A stretch of DNA of 11,747 nt from an uncultured PS1 clade bacterium (GCA_937950605.1 CALFDA010000104.1:1-11747), one strand, 5' to 3'. Positions 1-7,160 are shown, counted from the stretch's first letter. Numbers and translations are program-made. The notes: generated by a model from the sequence alone, not told the origin.

Positions 1-212
1 GTTGTTGCAGATTTTAGGTGTTAGATGCTAGATTTTTGCTAACTTAAGAGATGCTTTTTGATTAGAGTTTTGTATTTCTTTTATGATTCGTAACGTAGTT
101 TTGGCGTTGTCATGTAAAGACCCCTGCATTAAACTCAAAAATCCAACAAAAACCTACATTTAAAGCAGATATAGCACCATAGCAAATGCTAATTTATGGT
201 AAATATATTATT

Positions 213-277
213 TATCAAATGCTGTAAGATGTTTTGTCAGGGGGTGGGGTTGGGCGGTTATTAATATATCAAATGCT
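213..277. repeat. pair of 11-bp direct repeats TATCAAATGCT
   Basis: TATCAAATGCT occurs at 213-223 and again at 267-277, 54 bases apart. A shorter copy of its last eight bases (CAAATGCT) lies at 183-190. The copies flank the G-rich run. They could be a regulator site or chance in AT-rich DNA; nothing in the sequence decides between these. Confidence 0.4.
240..257 (+). other. G-rich run, possible G-quadruplex
   Basis: The plus strand reads five G, T, four G, TT, three G, C, two G. This allows a two-tier G-quadruplex, or a three-tier one if the five-G run supplies a bulged tract. It stands out against very AT-rich surroundings. On the minus strand, the direction of ctaB transcription, it is a C-rich tract about 95 bases past the ctaB stop. 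Whether it folds or matters is unknown. Confidence 0.3.
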
Positions 278-285
278 TTAATAAC
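257..285. repeat. 8-bp inverted repeat downstream of ctaB
   Basis: GTTATTAA (257-264) is the perfect reverse complement of TTAATAAC (278-285), with a 13-base loop that contains the second TATCAAATGCT copy. The stem is AT-rich. On the minus strand it is followed by C-rich sequence rather than a T-tract, so it does not look like a standard intrinsic terminator. Confidence 0.35.
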
Positions 286-351
286 AAAGGAAAAAATAGC
301 TGGTTAGTTTTTACTTGGAAAGGGCACTATATTATATCTTTTGGCTGTGGC

Positions 352-1227
352 TTAAAAAAGGCGCACAATGAAACGAATATAATGATCAATTAGCAAAAAT
401 AAAAATAAGGCTGAAAGATAAAAAATCGAAAAACCAAAGGTTTTCATTGCATTTTTATCACTTGGGTTAGCGTGCAGTTTCCACGCATGATAAATAAATA
501 TAATGCCCAGTACAACAGCAGCAACAAGATATATTAAACCGCTCATACGGATAATAAATGGAAACAAAGACACCACTAAAAGCATGATTGTATATAACAA
601 AATTTGCCCCTTAGTAAAATCAACACCATGCGTTACAGGCAACATTGGAATGTCAACTTTTTTATATTCTTCTCTACGCTTGATAGCTAGTGCCCAAAAA
701 TGTGGTGGCGTCCAAATAAAAATCAGCAAAAATAATAATAAAGCCTCAGCATGCACTGAACCAGTTATTGTGACCCAGCCTAGCACTGGTGGCATAGCAC
801 CTGCTGCGCCACCCCAAACAATATTTTGTGGTGTTGAGCGTTTTAAATAAATGGTGTAGATGATAGCATAGCCAATCATTGAAATTATTGTCAGCCAAGC
901 GGTGAGTATATTTACATAGAGCAACAACACTATAACTGATGCTAACGCCATAGCGCAGGCAAATATTAGTGCGTTTTTTTTTGGTAGCGCATTTGTTGGC
1001 AAAGGTCTAGAGTTCGTTCTTTGCATTTTGCCATCAATTTTTTCATCAATAATGTGATTAAATGCCGCACCAGCAGCCGAACCTAGCCATATTCCAATTA
1101 ATCCCATAAACGCACGCATATAAGGAAAATCACCAGAATATGGTGCTAGTAACATACCTATTAATGCAGTAAGAAGTATAAGTGCTACAACTTTTGGTTT
1201 GGTGAGCTCAAAATAACTTTTAAACAT
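352..1227 (-). CDS. ctaB: protoheme IX farnesyltransferase (heme O synthase)
   Basis: This integral membrane enzyme of the UbiA prenyltransferase family (CtaB/CyoE/COX10) attaches farnesyl to protoheme IX to make heme O, the precursor of heme A. The 291-residue length is normal for the family. The first Asp-rich motif runs from N57 to P75 (N-x3-D-x3-D-x2-M-x-RT-x2-RP), and the second conserved block, around residues 174-198, starts PPHFWALA and includes KRREEYKK. Hydrophobic segments fill the rest, and the N-terminus (ELTKPKVVALILLTA) is typical. It is the last gene of the minus-strand run and starts 6 bases after the stop of the Sco-like gene, so co-transcription is likely. Its product would feed CtaA, encoded at 7265-8242. 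The family call is secure; ctaB and cyoE are synonyms here. Confidence 0.96.
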   Translation of the reverse strand: MFKSYFELTKPKVVALILLTALIGMLLAPYSGDFPYMRAFMGLIGIWLGSAAGAAFNHIIDEKIDGKMQRTNSRPLPTNALPKKNALIFACAMALASVIVLLLYVNILTAWLTIISMIGYAIIYTIYLKRSTPQNIVWGGAAGAMPPVLGWVTITGSVHAEALLLFLLIFIWTPPHFWALAIKRREEYKKVDIPMLPVTHGVDFTKGQILLYTIMLLVVSLFPFIIRMSGLIYLVAAVVLGIIFIYHAWKLHANPSDKNAMKTFGFSIFYLSALFLFLLIDHYIRFIVRLF

Positions 1228-1233
1228 ATTTGC

Positions 1234-1830
1234 TTAATGCCCTGCTCCCCATTTATTAATTTTTAATAAATGTCTGAGGTCAGACAACAAATCCTTAGGG
1301 CTTTGCTCTGGAGCATAGCGCATCATCACATTTTGCATTGGATCCATTATAAATGTGTAGTTAGTAATATTTTTACCATCACCAAGTTGTTTAATAATTT
1401 TGTCGCTTAAAGACTTATTTTGACTCATAACATCAGTGCCGTGATAGGGTTTTATATAATGTTCGAGATTCATATCAACACTATCACTGCTGATTAATAC
1501 CAAACGTTTGATACTAATATAATCCTCTTCTAATGCCTTGCGCACTTGACGCATGTCATGGATTTTGCGTTTACAAACATCATCACAGTGGTTACCAGCA
1601 ACGACAATAATAGTCCAATAACCCTTGTATTGCGCAACTGATGCAAGAGTTTTATCGTCGATATTTCTAAATTTAAGATTATCAATCGAGATGACAGGTT
1701 GTATGAGTTGTCCTTTATTAGAGCGTGCATTAGGCAAAAACTCTGGGTTATAGATAAAAAACCACGAGGCAATAGTCGGTATGGCGAATACTAACATGAG
1801 GGCAATCAGTTGTTTTCTAGATTTGTTCAT
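1234..1830 (-). CDS. membrane-anchored Sco/thioredoxin-like oxidase assembly protein
   Basis: 198 residues. One N-terminal membrane anchor (about 7-27) is followed by a periplasmic domain that looks thioredoxin/Sco-like. A CxxxC pair at C82/C86 (HCDDVCKRKIHDMRQVRKAL) sits where Sco proteins carry their copper-binding CxxxC. A strand-rich stretch with NYTFIMDP (157-164) matches the Sco 'y-l-i-D-P' region. The His that completes the Sco copper site, expected about nine residues before that Pro, is an Ile here. It may therefore be a thiol-redox partner rather than a three-ligand copper carrier. It starts 3 bases after surf1, with GGCAGGTG as its ribosome site inside the surf1 end. A gene of this kind holds the same place in Pseudomonas cox clusters, as I recall. 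The exact role is inferred from fold and context. Confidence 0.8.
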   Translation of the reverse strand: MNKSRKQLIALMLVFAIPTIASWFFIYNPEFLPNARSNKGQLIQPVISIDNLKFRNIDDKTLASVAQYKGYWTIIVVAGNHCDDVCKRKIHDMRQVRKALEEDYISIKRLVLISSDSVDMNLEHYIKPYHGTDVMSQNKSLSDKIIKQLGDGKNITNYTFIMDPMQNVMMRYAPEQSPKDLLSDLRHLLKINKWGAGH

Positions 1831-1833
1831 TTT

Positions 1834-2514
1834 TCACCTGCCTTTTTCTTTAAATTGCATATACAGAGCACCTAACAATAATATCAACGCAAAACTAAAC
1901 CACATAATTGCATAACCTAAGTGCATCATAGGCTTAAAACTTGGCACCTGCCATTTTCTAATTAAACCATCATTGACATTATTACTAGTTTGAAACACAA
2001 CCACTTTCGCCAAAGATCTATCGCTTGCAGTTAACGCGTCAATATCAACAAACATTTTTCGTTTTGAATTAGGGGAATTGCTCATAAAATATGAATTAGA
2101 CATTTTTCTAATCATGCCACTAATGCTAACGTTTTTCTCGGGTGTATAAATCAGCGGATTATTTTTATCGTCAGGATTGTGTTTTATCCAGCCACGATTA
2201 ACCAACACTTTAGCTCCAGACGACAACAACAATGGCATAATAACTTGCATACCAATTACGCCCTTGTGTTTCTTTAAATTTAGGAAAAAACTATCTTCTG
2301 GTAACCATTTTCCTGTTAATTCTATATTTTTATAACTTAAACTACTTGCAGAATCGTGTATTTGTGATTGCGTAACTGTCGACACAGAATTAATAGTGTA
2401 AGTCTGTTCCAAGTCTAATTTTTCATAGTACCTTTCAACTTGCCATAATCCCAACTTCACTAGTATCAGCAAAGACACAACCACAGATACGAAAGGCAAA
2501 AGCTTAATCCTCAT
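1834..2514 (-). CDS. surf1: SURF1 family cytochrome oxidase biogenesis protein
   Basis: 226 residues, typical for bacterial SURF1. The two membrane helices sit at the ends (about 6-24 and 199-219) with a periplasmic domain between them. Family marks are LGLWQVER (21-28), the 'l-x-G-x-w' strand at about 66-70, VLVNRGWI (103-110), and the C-terminal HLGYAIMWFSFA (198-209), whose His is conserved. SURF1 helps insert heme A into subunit I of aa3-type oxidases, which fits its position among coxC, ctaB and ctaA. Its ATG lies 32 bases from the divergent start of the DUF2909 gene. No strong ribosome site precedes it. It is either read through from the cox operon, antisense across the DUF2909 gene, or has its own weak promoter that I could not define. 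Confidence 0.93.
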   Translation of the reverse strand: MRIKLLPFVSVVVSLLILVKLGLWQVERYYEKLDLEQTYTINSVSTVTQSQIHDSASSLSYKNIELTGKWLPEDSFFLNLKKHKGVIGMQVIMPLLLSSGAKVLVNRGWIKHNPDDKNNPLIYTPEKNVSISGMIRKMSNSYFMSNSPNSKRKMFVDIDALTASDRSLAKVVVFQTSNNVNDGLIRKWQVPSFKPMMHLGYAIMWFSFALILLLGALYMQFKEKGR

Positions 2515-2546
2515 GGTAAAATTTGCGCTTTTTACTTAGGGCAATT

Positions 2547-2777
2547 ATGTTTAAAGTAGCAATTATCACATTTTTAGTCGCCATTTTAGCCTCTCTTGGT
2601 AGAGGCTTGTTCTTCCTAACAAGAGGTGGCAACACAAAAAATTACGTACTTAATAGTCTAAGATTGCGCATCGGACTCTCTATTGCTTTAGTGGTGCTAA
2701 TTGTATTTGGATATTCAATGGGTTGGATAGAACCCAATAATGTTGTTACCGCTACTACATCCAATATACAAAAATAA
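2547..2777 (+). CDS. DUF2909 twin-transmembrane protein
   Basis: 76 residues from the ATG at 2547, which has AGGG about six bases upstream. An in-frame TTG at 2523 is a poorer choice. Two hydrophobic helices (about 3-24 and 42-60) are separated by a short charged loop; the SLGRGLFFLTRGG and LRLRIGLSIAL stretches match the small DUF2909 family often found beside coxC in proteobacteria. The function is unknown; the constant link to aa3 oxidase genes suggests a role in assembly or stability. It is the only plus-strand gene within the minus-strand run: its start is 32 bases from divergent surf1, and its last 23 bases overlap the end of coxC tail to tail. Any transcript running from coxC into surf1 is antisense to the whole gene. 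Confidence 0.85.
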   Translation: MFKVAIITFLVAILASLGRGLFFLTRGGNTKNYVLNSLRLRIGLSIALVVLIVFGYSMGWIEPNNVVTATTSNIQK

Positions 2778-3627
2778 ATAAACCTAACCACACCACATCA
2801 ACAAAGTGCCAATACCAAGCAACCGCCTCAAAAGCAAAGTGCTTCTCTGGTTTAAAGTGGTTTTTTGCACATCTTAGTGCGATGACAACCAACATAATCG
2901 AACCCATTACCACGTGGAAACCGTGAAAACCTGTCAGAATATAGAAGGTTGAACCATATACACCAGCACCTAATGTTAAGTTGAGATCATTATATGCATG
3001 AATGTACTCATAGGCTTGAAAACCCACGAATGTAAGCCCCAATGCAATTGTTGCCCACATCCAAAGCACTAAATGTTTAGTATGCTCCGCCTTTAGCGCG
3101 TGATGTGCAAAAGTTAGTGTTACACCCGAAGTCAAAAGTAATATGGTATTGATTAAAGGGATGCCTGTTGCACCCATTGCCTGAAAATCACCACCAACAT
3201 TAGCCGGACCATTGTTCGGCCATGCTACTGCCACACTAGACACTTCTGGGTATAGAACATCTTTAGTAATCGCAAGATAACCCTCACCCGCTAACCAAGC
3301 ACCAGAAATATCTCTTAGATAATAAAGAGATCCAAAAAAACACAAAAAGAAAAAGAATTCTGATGCAATAAACCACATCATGCCTTGTCGAAAAGAGATA
3401 TCTTCTTGCTTGCCATACTTACCTCCCAAAGATTCTTTAATAACGTCTGAAAACCAGCCATAAAACATATATACAAGCAAAATAGAACCAAGCACTAACA
3501 AATAGTTGCCAATAACCACATCGTTGAATGCAAATGCACCACCCATTAACAATGCGAACATTGACAACATCGCAATAATTGGCCATTTACTTGGCTCTGG
3601 AATAAAGTAGTTATTTTGTGCGCTCAT
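2755..3627 (-). CDS. coxC: cytochrome c oxidase subunit III
   Basis: 290 residues with the seven-helix layout of subunit III, which holds lipids and stabilises the oxygen reductase core and its proton uptake. Diagnostic segments are MMWFIASEFFFFLCFF (83-98) with the conserved membrane Glu at 90, LTFAHHALKA (171-180), TGFHGFHV (232-239) and the C-terminal WYWHFVDVVWLGLFIFVYW (271-289). A periplasmic loop (about 111-155, Gly/Pro/Ala-rich) between the third and fourth hydrophobic stretches is rather long. Translation starts 3 bases after cox11, with an AGGGAG ribosome site lying inside the cox11 stop region. The stop overlaps the 3' end of the opposing DUF2909 gene by 23 bases. Confidence 0.97.
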   Translation of the reverse strand: MSAQNNYFIPEPSKWPIIAMLSMFALLMGGAFAFNDVVIGNYLLVLGSILLVYMFYGWFSDVIKESLGGKYGKQEDISFRQGMMWFIASEFFFFLCFFGSLYYLRDISGAWLAGEGYLAITKDVLYPEVSSVAVAWPNNGPANVGGDFQAMGATGIPLINTILLLTSGVTLTFAHHALKAEHTKHLVLWMWATIALGLTFVGFQAYEYIHAYNDLNLTLGAGVYGSTFYILTGFHGFHVVMGSIMLVVIALRCAKNHFKPEKHFAFEAVAWYWHFVDVVWLGLFIFVYWM

Positions 3628-3630
3628 AAG

Positions 3631-4158
3631 TTAACTCCCTGTTTTTTCTAAATTCATAAAAGTATAAGACAATCTCAAAGTGCTAATGTCCTTCGGTATC
3701 TCTGTAGATACGTAAAAACGTAACGGCATGTCTGCAGATTCATGAGCCTCCAATTTTTGCTTATCAAAACAAAAACATGCTATTTTTTTAAAATATTGAC
3801 TCCCAAACCATGGTATGACACTAGGTATCGCCTGCCCAGTCACCGCCTTATCTGCTAAGTTGGTTACAAAATAATTAACATTAGCAACCTCTCCAGGGTG
3901 AACCTCCAACTGCCTCGTACTCGGTTCAAACTCCCAAGGCAAATTAGAATTTACAATCCCATCAAACTCAACCAGAATTTTTCTAGTAGTATCAATATCT
4001 TGATTGATTGGCAATCCTGCCCTGTTGTCAGACCCCTTCAAACCTGTTACTTCACAAACTAAATTATAAAGCGGAACCATGGCAAAAGCAAAAACGAACA
4101 TACCCGCCACCAAGACAAACAACTTTTTAGCAGTCTTTTTATTATCGCTGGCAGCCAT
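3631..4158 (-). CDS. cox11: cytochrome c oxidase assembly protein Cox11/CtaG (CuB insertion)
   Basis: Cox11 is a membrane-anchored periplasmic copper chaperone that supplies CuB to subunit I. From the ATG at 4158 the protein has 175 residues: one helix (about 12-32), then VPLYNLVCEVTGLKG with conserved C35, SNLPWEFEP (71-79), and the copper motif CFCF (C128, C130) followed by the usual KQKLEAHESADMPLRFYV. The open frame extends upstream to a TTG at 4197, but this would overlap the small gene before it by 37 bases. The ATG gives the N-terminus usual for the family and sits 2 bases after the small gene's stop, so 4158 is preferred. It lies between the small assembly gene and coxC, as in many proteobacterial cox operons. 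Confidence 0.93.
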   Translation of the reverse strand: MAASDNKKTAKKLFVLVAGMFVFAFAMVPLYNLVCEVTGLKGSDNRAGLPINQDIDTTRKILVEFDGIVNSNLPWEFEPSTRQLEVHPGEVANVNYFVTNLADKAVTGQAIPSVIPWFGSQYFKKIACFCFDKQKLEAHESADMPLRFYVSTEIPKDISTLRLSYTFMNLEKTGS

Positions 4159-4160
4159 TA

Positions 4161-4286
4161 TTAGCCCAAACTCACCATAGTTGCTAAATTTTTCCAAAAA
4201 CTAAAGGACAATAAAGCAATCGTGATTGCAAACAAGCCCAAGTAAATAGACAAGCGCTTATTTCTTTTTTTTATACTATCGTTCAT
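4161..4286 (-). CDS. cytochrome oxidase small assembly protein (41 residues)
   Basis: A 41-codon frame fills the gap between coxA and cox11. It begins at the ATG at 4286, whose ATGA overlaps the coxA stop by four bases, and ends with TAA 2 bases before the cox11 ATG. The peptide has a Lys/Arg-rich N-terminus (SIKKRNKRL) and one membrane helix (about 13-30). This matches the small 'cytochrome oxidase small assembly protein' that many proteobacterial cox operons encode just before cox11; those peptides also begin with a K/R-R-N pattern and one helix. The overlap on one side and near-contact on the other imply translational coupling. The function is not known in detail, and the family match is from recalled pattern, not a search. 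Short length makes it easy to miss. Confidence 0.78.
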   Translation of the reverse strand: MNDSIKKRNKRLSIYLGLFAITIALLSFSFWKNLATMVSLG

Positions 4287-5920
4287 TTTTGTTTAATTTC
4301 TCCTTCTGCATCTACAGTAGGCGCACTATCCCAAGTGTGGAATGGAGCAGGCGATGCCACTTCCCATTCTAAACCTTTAGCTCCTTTCCATGACCTACTC
4401 TTTGCCTTAGTTGTCCCCTTACCTCTAATTGTTTGAATAACTAAATATAAGAAAAGAATATGCGATAAACCGTAAATGAGTGCCGCAACACTAGAAATAA
4501 AGTTAAATTCAGTAAACTGCACTGGATAATCGACAATACGTCGAGGCATGCCTGCAAGACCTAAAAAATGTTGTACAAAGAATGTGCCGTTAAACCCAAT
4601 TAAACTTGTCCAAAAGAACCAGTTAGCAAGTTTTTCGTTATACATATTGCCAGTCCATTTTGGCAACCAATACAACACACCTGCAAACAATGCCATGACT
4701 GCACCTGGCATTAACACATAGTGGAAATGCGCAACCACAAACATAGTATCTTGATATTGCAAATCAGCAGGAACGATTGCTAACATCACTCCTGTGAGAC
4801 CACCGAATACAAACATTGCAACAATTGATATGGCAAACAACATCGGTGCTTCAAAGGTCATTGATGCACGCCACATAGTTGCAATGAAGTTAAATTTCAT
4901 TAATCCAACTGGAATAGAAATTAGAATAGTGCCAATCATAAAATAACTAACAGCGGCAGATGACATGCCGATAGTGTATTGGTGGTGTGCCCATACTACC
5001 ATACCAATTGATGCTAATAAAATCATGGCTCCAATCATAGACTTACGTCCAAACAAAGGTTTGTAAGAAAATGCTGGAATGATATGTGAAAGCACTCCAA
5101 TAGATGGCAACAGCAATACATAAACTTCTGGATGACCAAAAAACCAAAACAGATGCTGGAATAACACTGGATCGCCACCACCAGCAGCATCAAAGAAACT
5201 GGTGCCTAAGTGACGGTCAAAAAGTAACATTGTTACTCCACCCGCTAACACTGGAAGAATAAGAATTAACAAAAACGCGGTAACCAACCAAGTCCAGACA
5301 AAAATCGGCATATTCCATAACGTCATACTAGGTGCACGCATATTAAAGATAGTAACAATAATGTTAATCGACGCTAACACAGAAGACACGCCAAGCAAAT
5401 GAACAGTAAAAATCAAAAAGTCCATTGCCATACCAACTTGCAATGAAAGTGGTGGGTATAAAGTCCAACCCGTATTAATCTGAGAACCTCCGCCTGGAAA
5501 AAACGGCACAATAAAGGATAGGACAAGCATGATAGCCGCCGCTGGGAGAAGCCAAAAACTCAAATTGTTCATCCTCGGCAATGCCATATCAGGCGCACCA
5601 ATCATCAGTGGAATCATCCAATTTGCGAGACCAGCAGCTGCAGGCATTACCGCACCAAAAACCATCACCAAAGCGTGGTTAGTCACAATATTATTGTATA
5701 GGTCAGGTTCTAATAATTGTAATCCTGGATACATTAATTCAGCACGGATTGCCATTGCTGACGCACCGCCTAAAATAAGCATCACAAGAGAAAAGATTAG
5801 ATACATAGAACCAATATCCTTATGATTGTTGCTATAAACCCAACGACGCCAACCTTTTTGCGGTCCATGATCGTCGTGGTGATCGTTATCGTGTGCTATG
5901 TCCATAGTTGTTGTTGTCAT
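4283..5920 (-). CDS. coxA: cytochrome c oxidase subunit I (aa3-type, heme-copper A family)
   Basis: 545 residues, the catalytic subunit that reduces O2 to water and pumps protons. Heme a ligands H82 and H400, heme a3 ligand H398, CuB ligands H263, H312 and H313, the cross-linked Tyr Y267 and the A1-type Glu E265 (GHPEVY) are all present. D-channel residues N100, D111 and N118 and the heme propionate pair R460/R461 are also kept. Departures: the K-channel Lys of IPTGVKxFNW is missing, because the segment reads IPVGLMKFNF (336-345), giving Met at the Lys place and Lys one residue later. The usual YHDTY reads YQDTM (389-393), so the Mg-site His is Gln. I checked both codons in the DNA. The cytoplasmic N-terminus is His/Asp-rich (9-18). 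Ribosome site TAGGAT; 29-base gap after coxB; stop overlaps the next gene. Confidence 0.97.
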   Translation of the reverse strand: MTTTTMDIAHDNDHHDDHGPQKGWRRWVYSNNHKDIGSMYLIFSLVMLILGGASAMAIRAELMYPGLQLLEPDLYNNIVTNHALVMVFGAVMPAAAGLANWMIPLMIGAPDMALPRMNNLSFWLLPAAAIMLVLSFIVPFFPGGGSQINTGWTLYPPLSLQVGMAMDFLIFTVHLLGVSSVLASINIIVTIFNMRAPSMTLWNMPIFVWTWLVTAFLLILILPVLAGGVTMLLFDRHLGTSFFDAAGGGDPVLFQHLFWFFGHPEVYVLLLPSIGVLSHIIPAFSYKPLFGRKSMIGAMILLASIGMVVWAHHQYTIGMSSAAVSYFMIGTILISIPVGLMKFNFIATMWRASMTFEAPMLFAISIVAMFVFGGLTGVMLAIVPADLQYQDTMFVVAHFHYVLMPGAVMALFAGVLYWLPKWTGNMYNEKLANWFFWTSLIGFNGTFFVQHFLGLAGMPRRIVDYPVQFTEFNFISSVAALIYGLSHILFLYLVIQTIRGKGTTKAKSRSWKGAKGLEWEVASPAPFHTWDSAPTVDAEGEIKQK

Positions 5921-5949
5921 AATCTTATCCTATTTTTATCTTTAGCTTC

Positions 5950-7104
5950 CTATCTTGCTGATTTTATATCTGCAGGCTTAACTACACTAGCATTATTACC
6001 CCAAGCGTTACGCTCATAAGTAATCACTGCTGATAGGTCTACATCACTAAGATGCTTCCACCCTGGCATTGTTTTTTTGCCATTCAATACGATGTCGATA
6101 TGTTGGTTTGCTGAACCAAGGGCAATTGGCGAACCTTTAAGTGCTGGGAATGCAACACCTAAACCTTGACCATTGACATTATGACAACCAGCACACATCG
6201 TATCGTAAACCTTTTTACCCTTAACCATTAACTCGTCTTTACTCCAATCCTTATTTGAATTAGCGTCTTTCAATTCAGCAAGTAACTTTGCTTTTTCACT
6301 TTCAATCCACTGCTTAAACTCATCTTTTGAAACTGCTTTTACAACGATAGGCATTTTCGCATGCCATGTACCACACAACTCAGCACATTGTCCGCGGAAT
6401 ATGCCTTCTTTTCTAACTGTGGCCCAAGTTTCTAGGATATAACCTGGAATGGCATCACGCTTAAAACCAAACTCAGGCAACCACCATGCGTGTAGCACAT
6501 CAACCGAAGTATTTAAGTATCTGATGACAGTATCTACTGGAATCACCAACACGTTATCCACATCACGCAAGTAGTTACCCTCAGAAGCGTCCTCCTCCTC
6601 AAGTGGTCTTGATTCTACCTTAATTGGATAGAATTTACCGTTGAAGTCTACCCCATGTTCTGGGAATTCGTACTCCCACCACCATTGATGACCAATCACT
6701 TTGATATTCATGTCAAAACAGTGCTTTGCGTCTGCATTTTCATGCGCACAATTCTGCTTAGGTGCATCCCAAAACTTGTCGAGCGTTGACTGTGCTCTGC
6801 CCGCAATCCAAAAATCTACACCAAGTACCATCACTGGAACCAAAACCCAAGCCCAATTGCCAAACCAAGTTTTATGGAAGTTTTGATCTGCTTTATAGCC
6901 TTTAGACTTTCTAAATTTTATGAGTGCGAACAGCATAATTGCAAAAACGATAATTAGTGCAACCGTTGCTATCCACATAGTGAACATGTGTACATCATAG
7001 ATTTCTTGACCAATATCTGTTACTGGATCAGGAAAGTTAAGCCCATACTCAGCATGTGAACTGAAACTTAATAGCAGTCCTAGTAATGTCGCTAATTTTT
7101 TCAT
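5950..7104 (-). CDS. coxB: cytochrome c oxidase subunit II with fused C-terminal cytochrome c
   Basis: This subunit takes electrons from cytochrome c and passes them through CuA to CoxA. The ATG at 7104 (384 residues) has a strong AGGAGAG site and opens a signal peptide (MKKLATLLGLLLSFSSHA); an in-frame TTG at 7128 would spoil this. Two membrane helices (about 38-64 and 82-103) precede the cupredoxin domain, which has GHQWWWEYEF and CuA ligands H205, C240, E242 (backbone), C244, H248 and M251. After a charged linker comes a class I cytochrome c domain with CAGCH (C304, C307, H308) and likely axial Met 346 (TMPGW), so this is a caa3-like tethered design. An unusual insert with two extra Cys (C119, C129) sits just before the aromatic electron-entry segment. 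It is the first gene of the operon, directly behind its promoter. Confidence 0.97.
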   Translation of the reverse strand: MKKLATLLGLLLSFSSHAEYGLNFPDPVTDIGQEIYDVHMFTMWIATVALIIVFAIMLFALIKFRKSKGYKADQNFHKTWFGNWAWVLVPVMVLGVDFWIAGRAQSTLDKFWDAPKQNCAHENADAKHCFDMNIKVIGHQWWWEYEFPEHGVDFNGKFYPIKVESRPLEEEDASEGNYLRDVDNVLVIPVDTVIRYLNTSVDVLHAWWLPEFGFKRDAIPGYILETWATVRKEGIFRGQCAELCGTWHAKMPIVVKAVSKDEFKQWIESEKAKLLAELKDANSNKDWSKDELMVKGKKVYDTMCAGCHNVNGQGLGVAFPALKGSPIALGSANQHIDIVLNGKKTMPGWKHLSDVDLSAVITYERNAWGNNASVVKPADIKSAR

Positions 7105-7160
7105 TATCTCTCCTAACTTTGTAACCAAAACAAACGGTTGTTAAACGCACAACGCTAGCC

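Larger units (their letters stand above)
1..351. other. noncoding region downstream of ctaB
   Basis: No convincing gene is visible. All three forward frames meet stops within the first 30 bases, so any gene entering from the left ends there and cannot be identified. The stretch is very AT-rich apart from one G-rich run at 240-257. It contains an 11-base direct repeat (213-223 and 267-277) and an 8-bp inverted repeat (257-264 with 278-285). It lies just past the end of the minus-strand cox/assembly gene run, so a terminator would be expected here, but I see no stem followed by a clear T-tract. Confidence 0.6.

Noticed and set aside
503..850. 115-codon plus-strand open frame within ctaB
   Set aside because: It is fully antisense to a clear ctaB gene, its translation has no family-like features, and it has no ribosome site.
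1530..1772. 80-codon minus-strand frame inside the Sco-like gene
   Set aside because: Same strand, different frame, wholly within a well-supported gene that has a membrane anchor and CxxxC motif.
4159..4197. upstream TTG start for cox11
   Set aside because: It would overlap the small assembly gene by 37 bases and add 13 residues before the normal Cox11 N-terminus; ATG 4158 fits better.
5529..6019. two plus-strand frames opposite coxA and the coxA-coxB junction
   Set aside because: Antisense shadows of strongly conserved oxidase genes; no start signals of their own.
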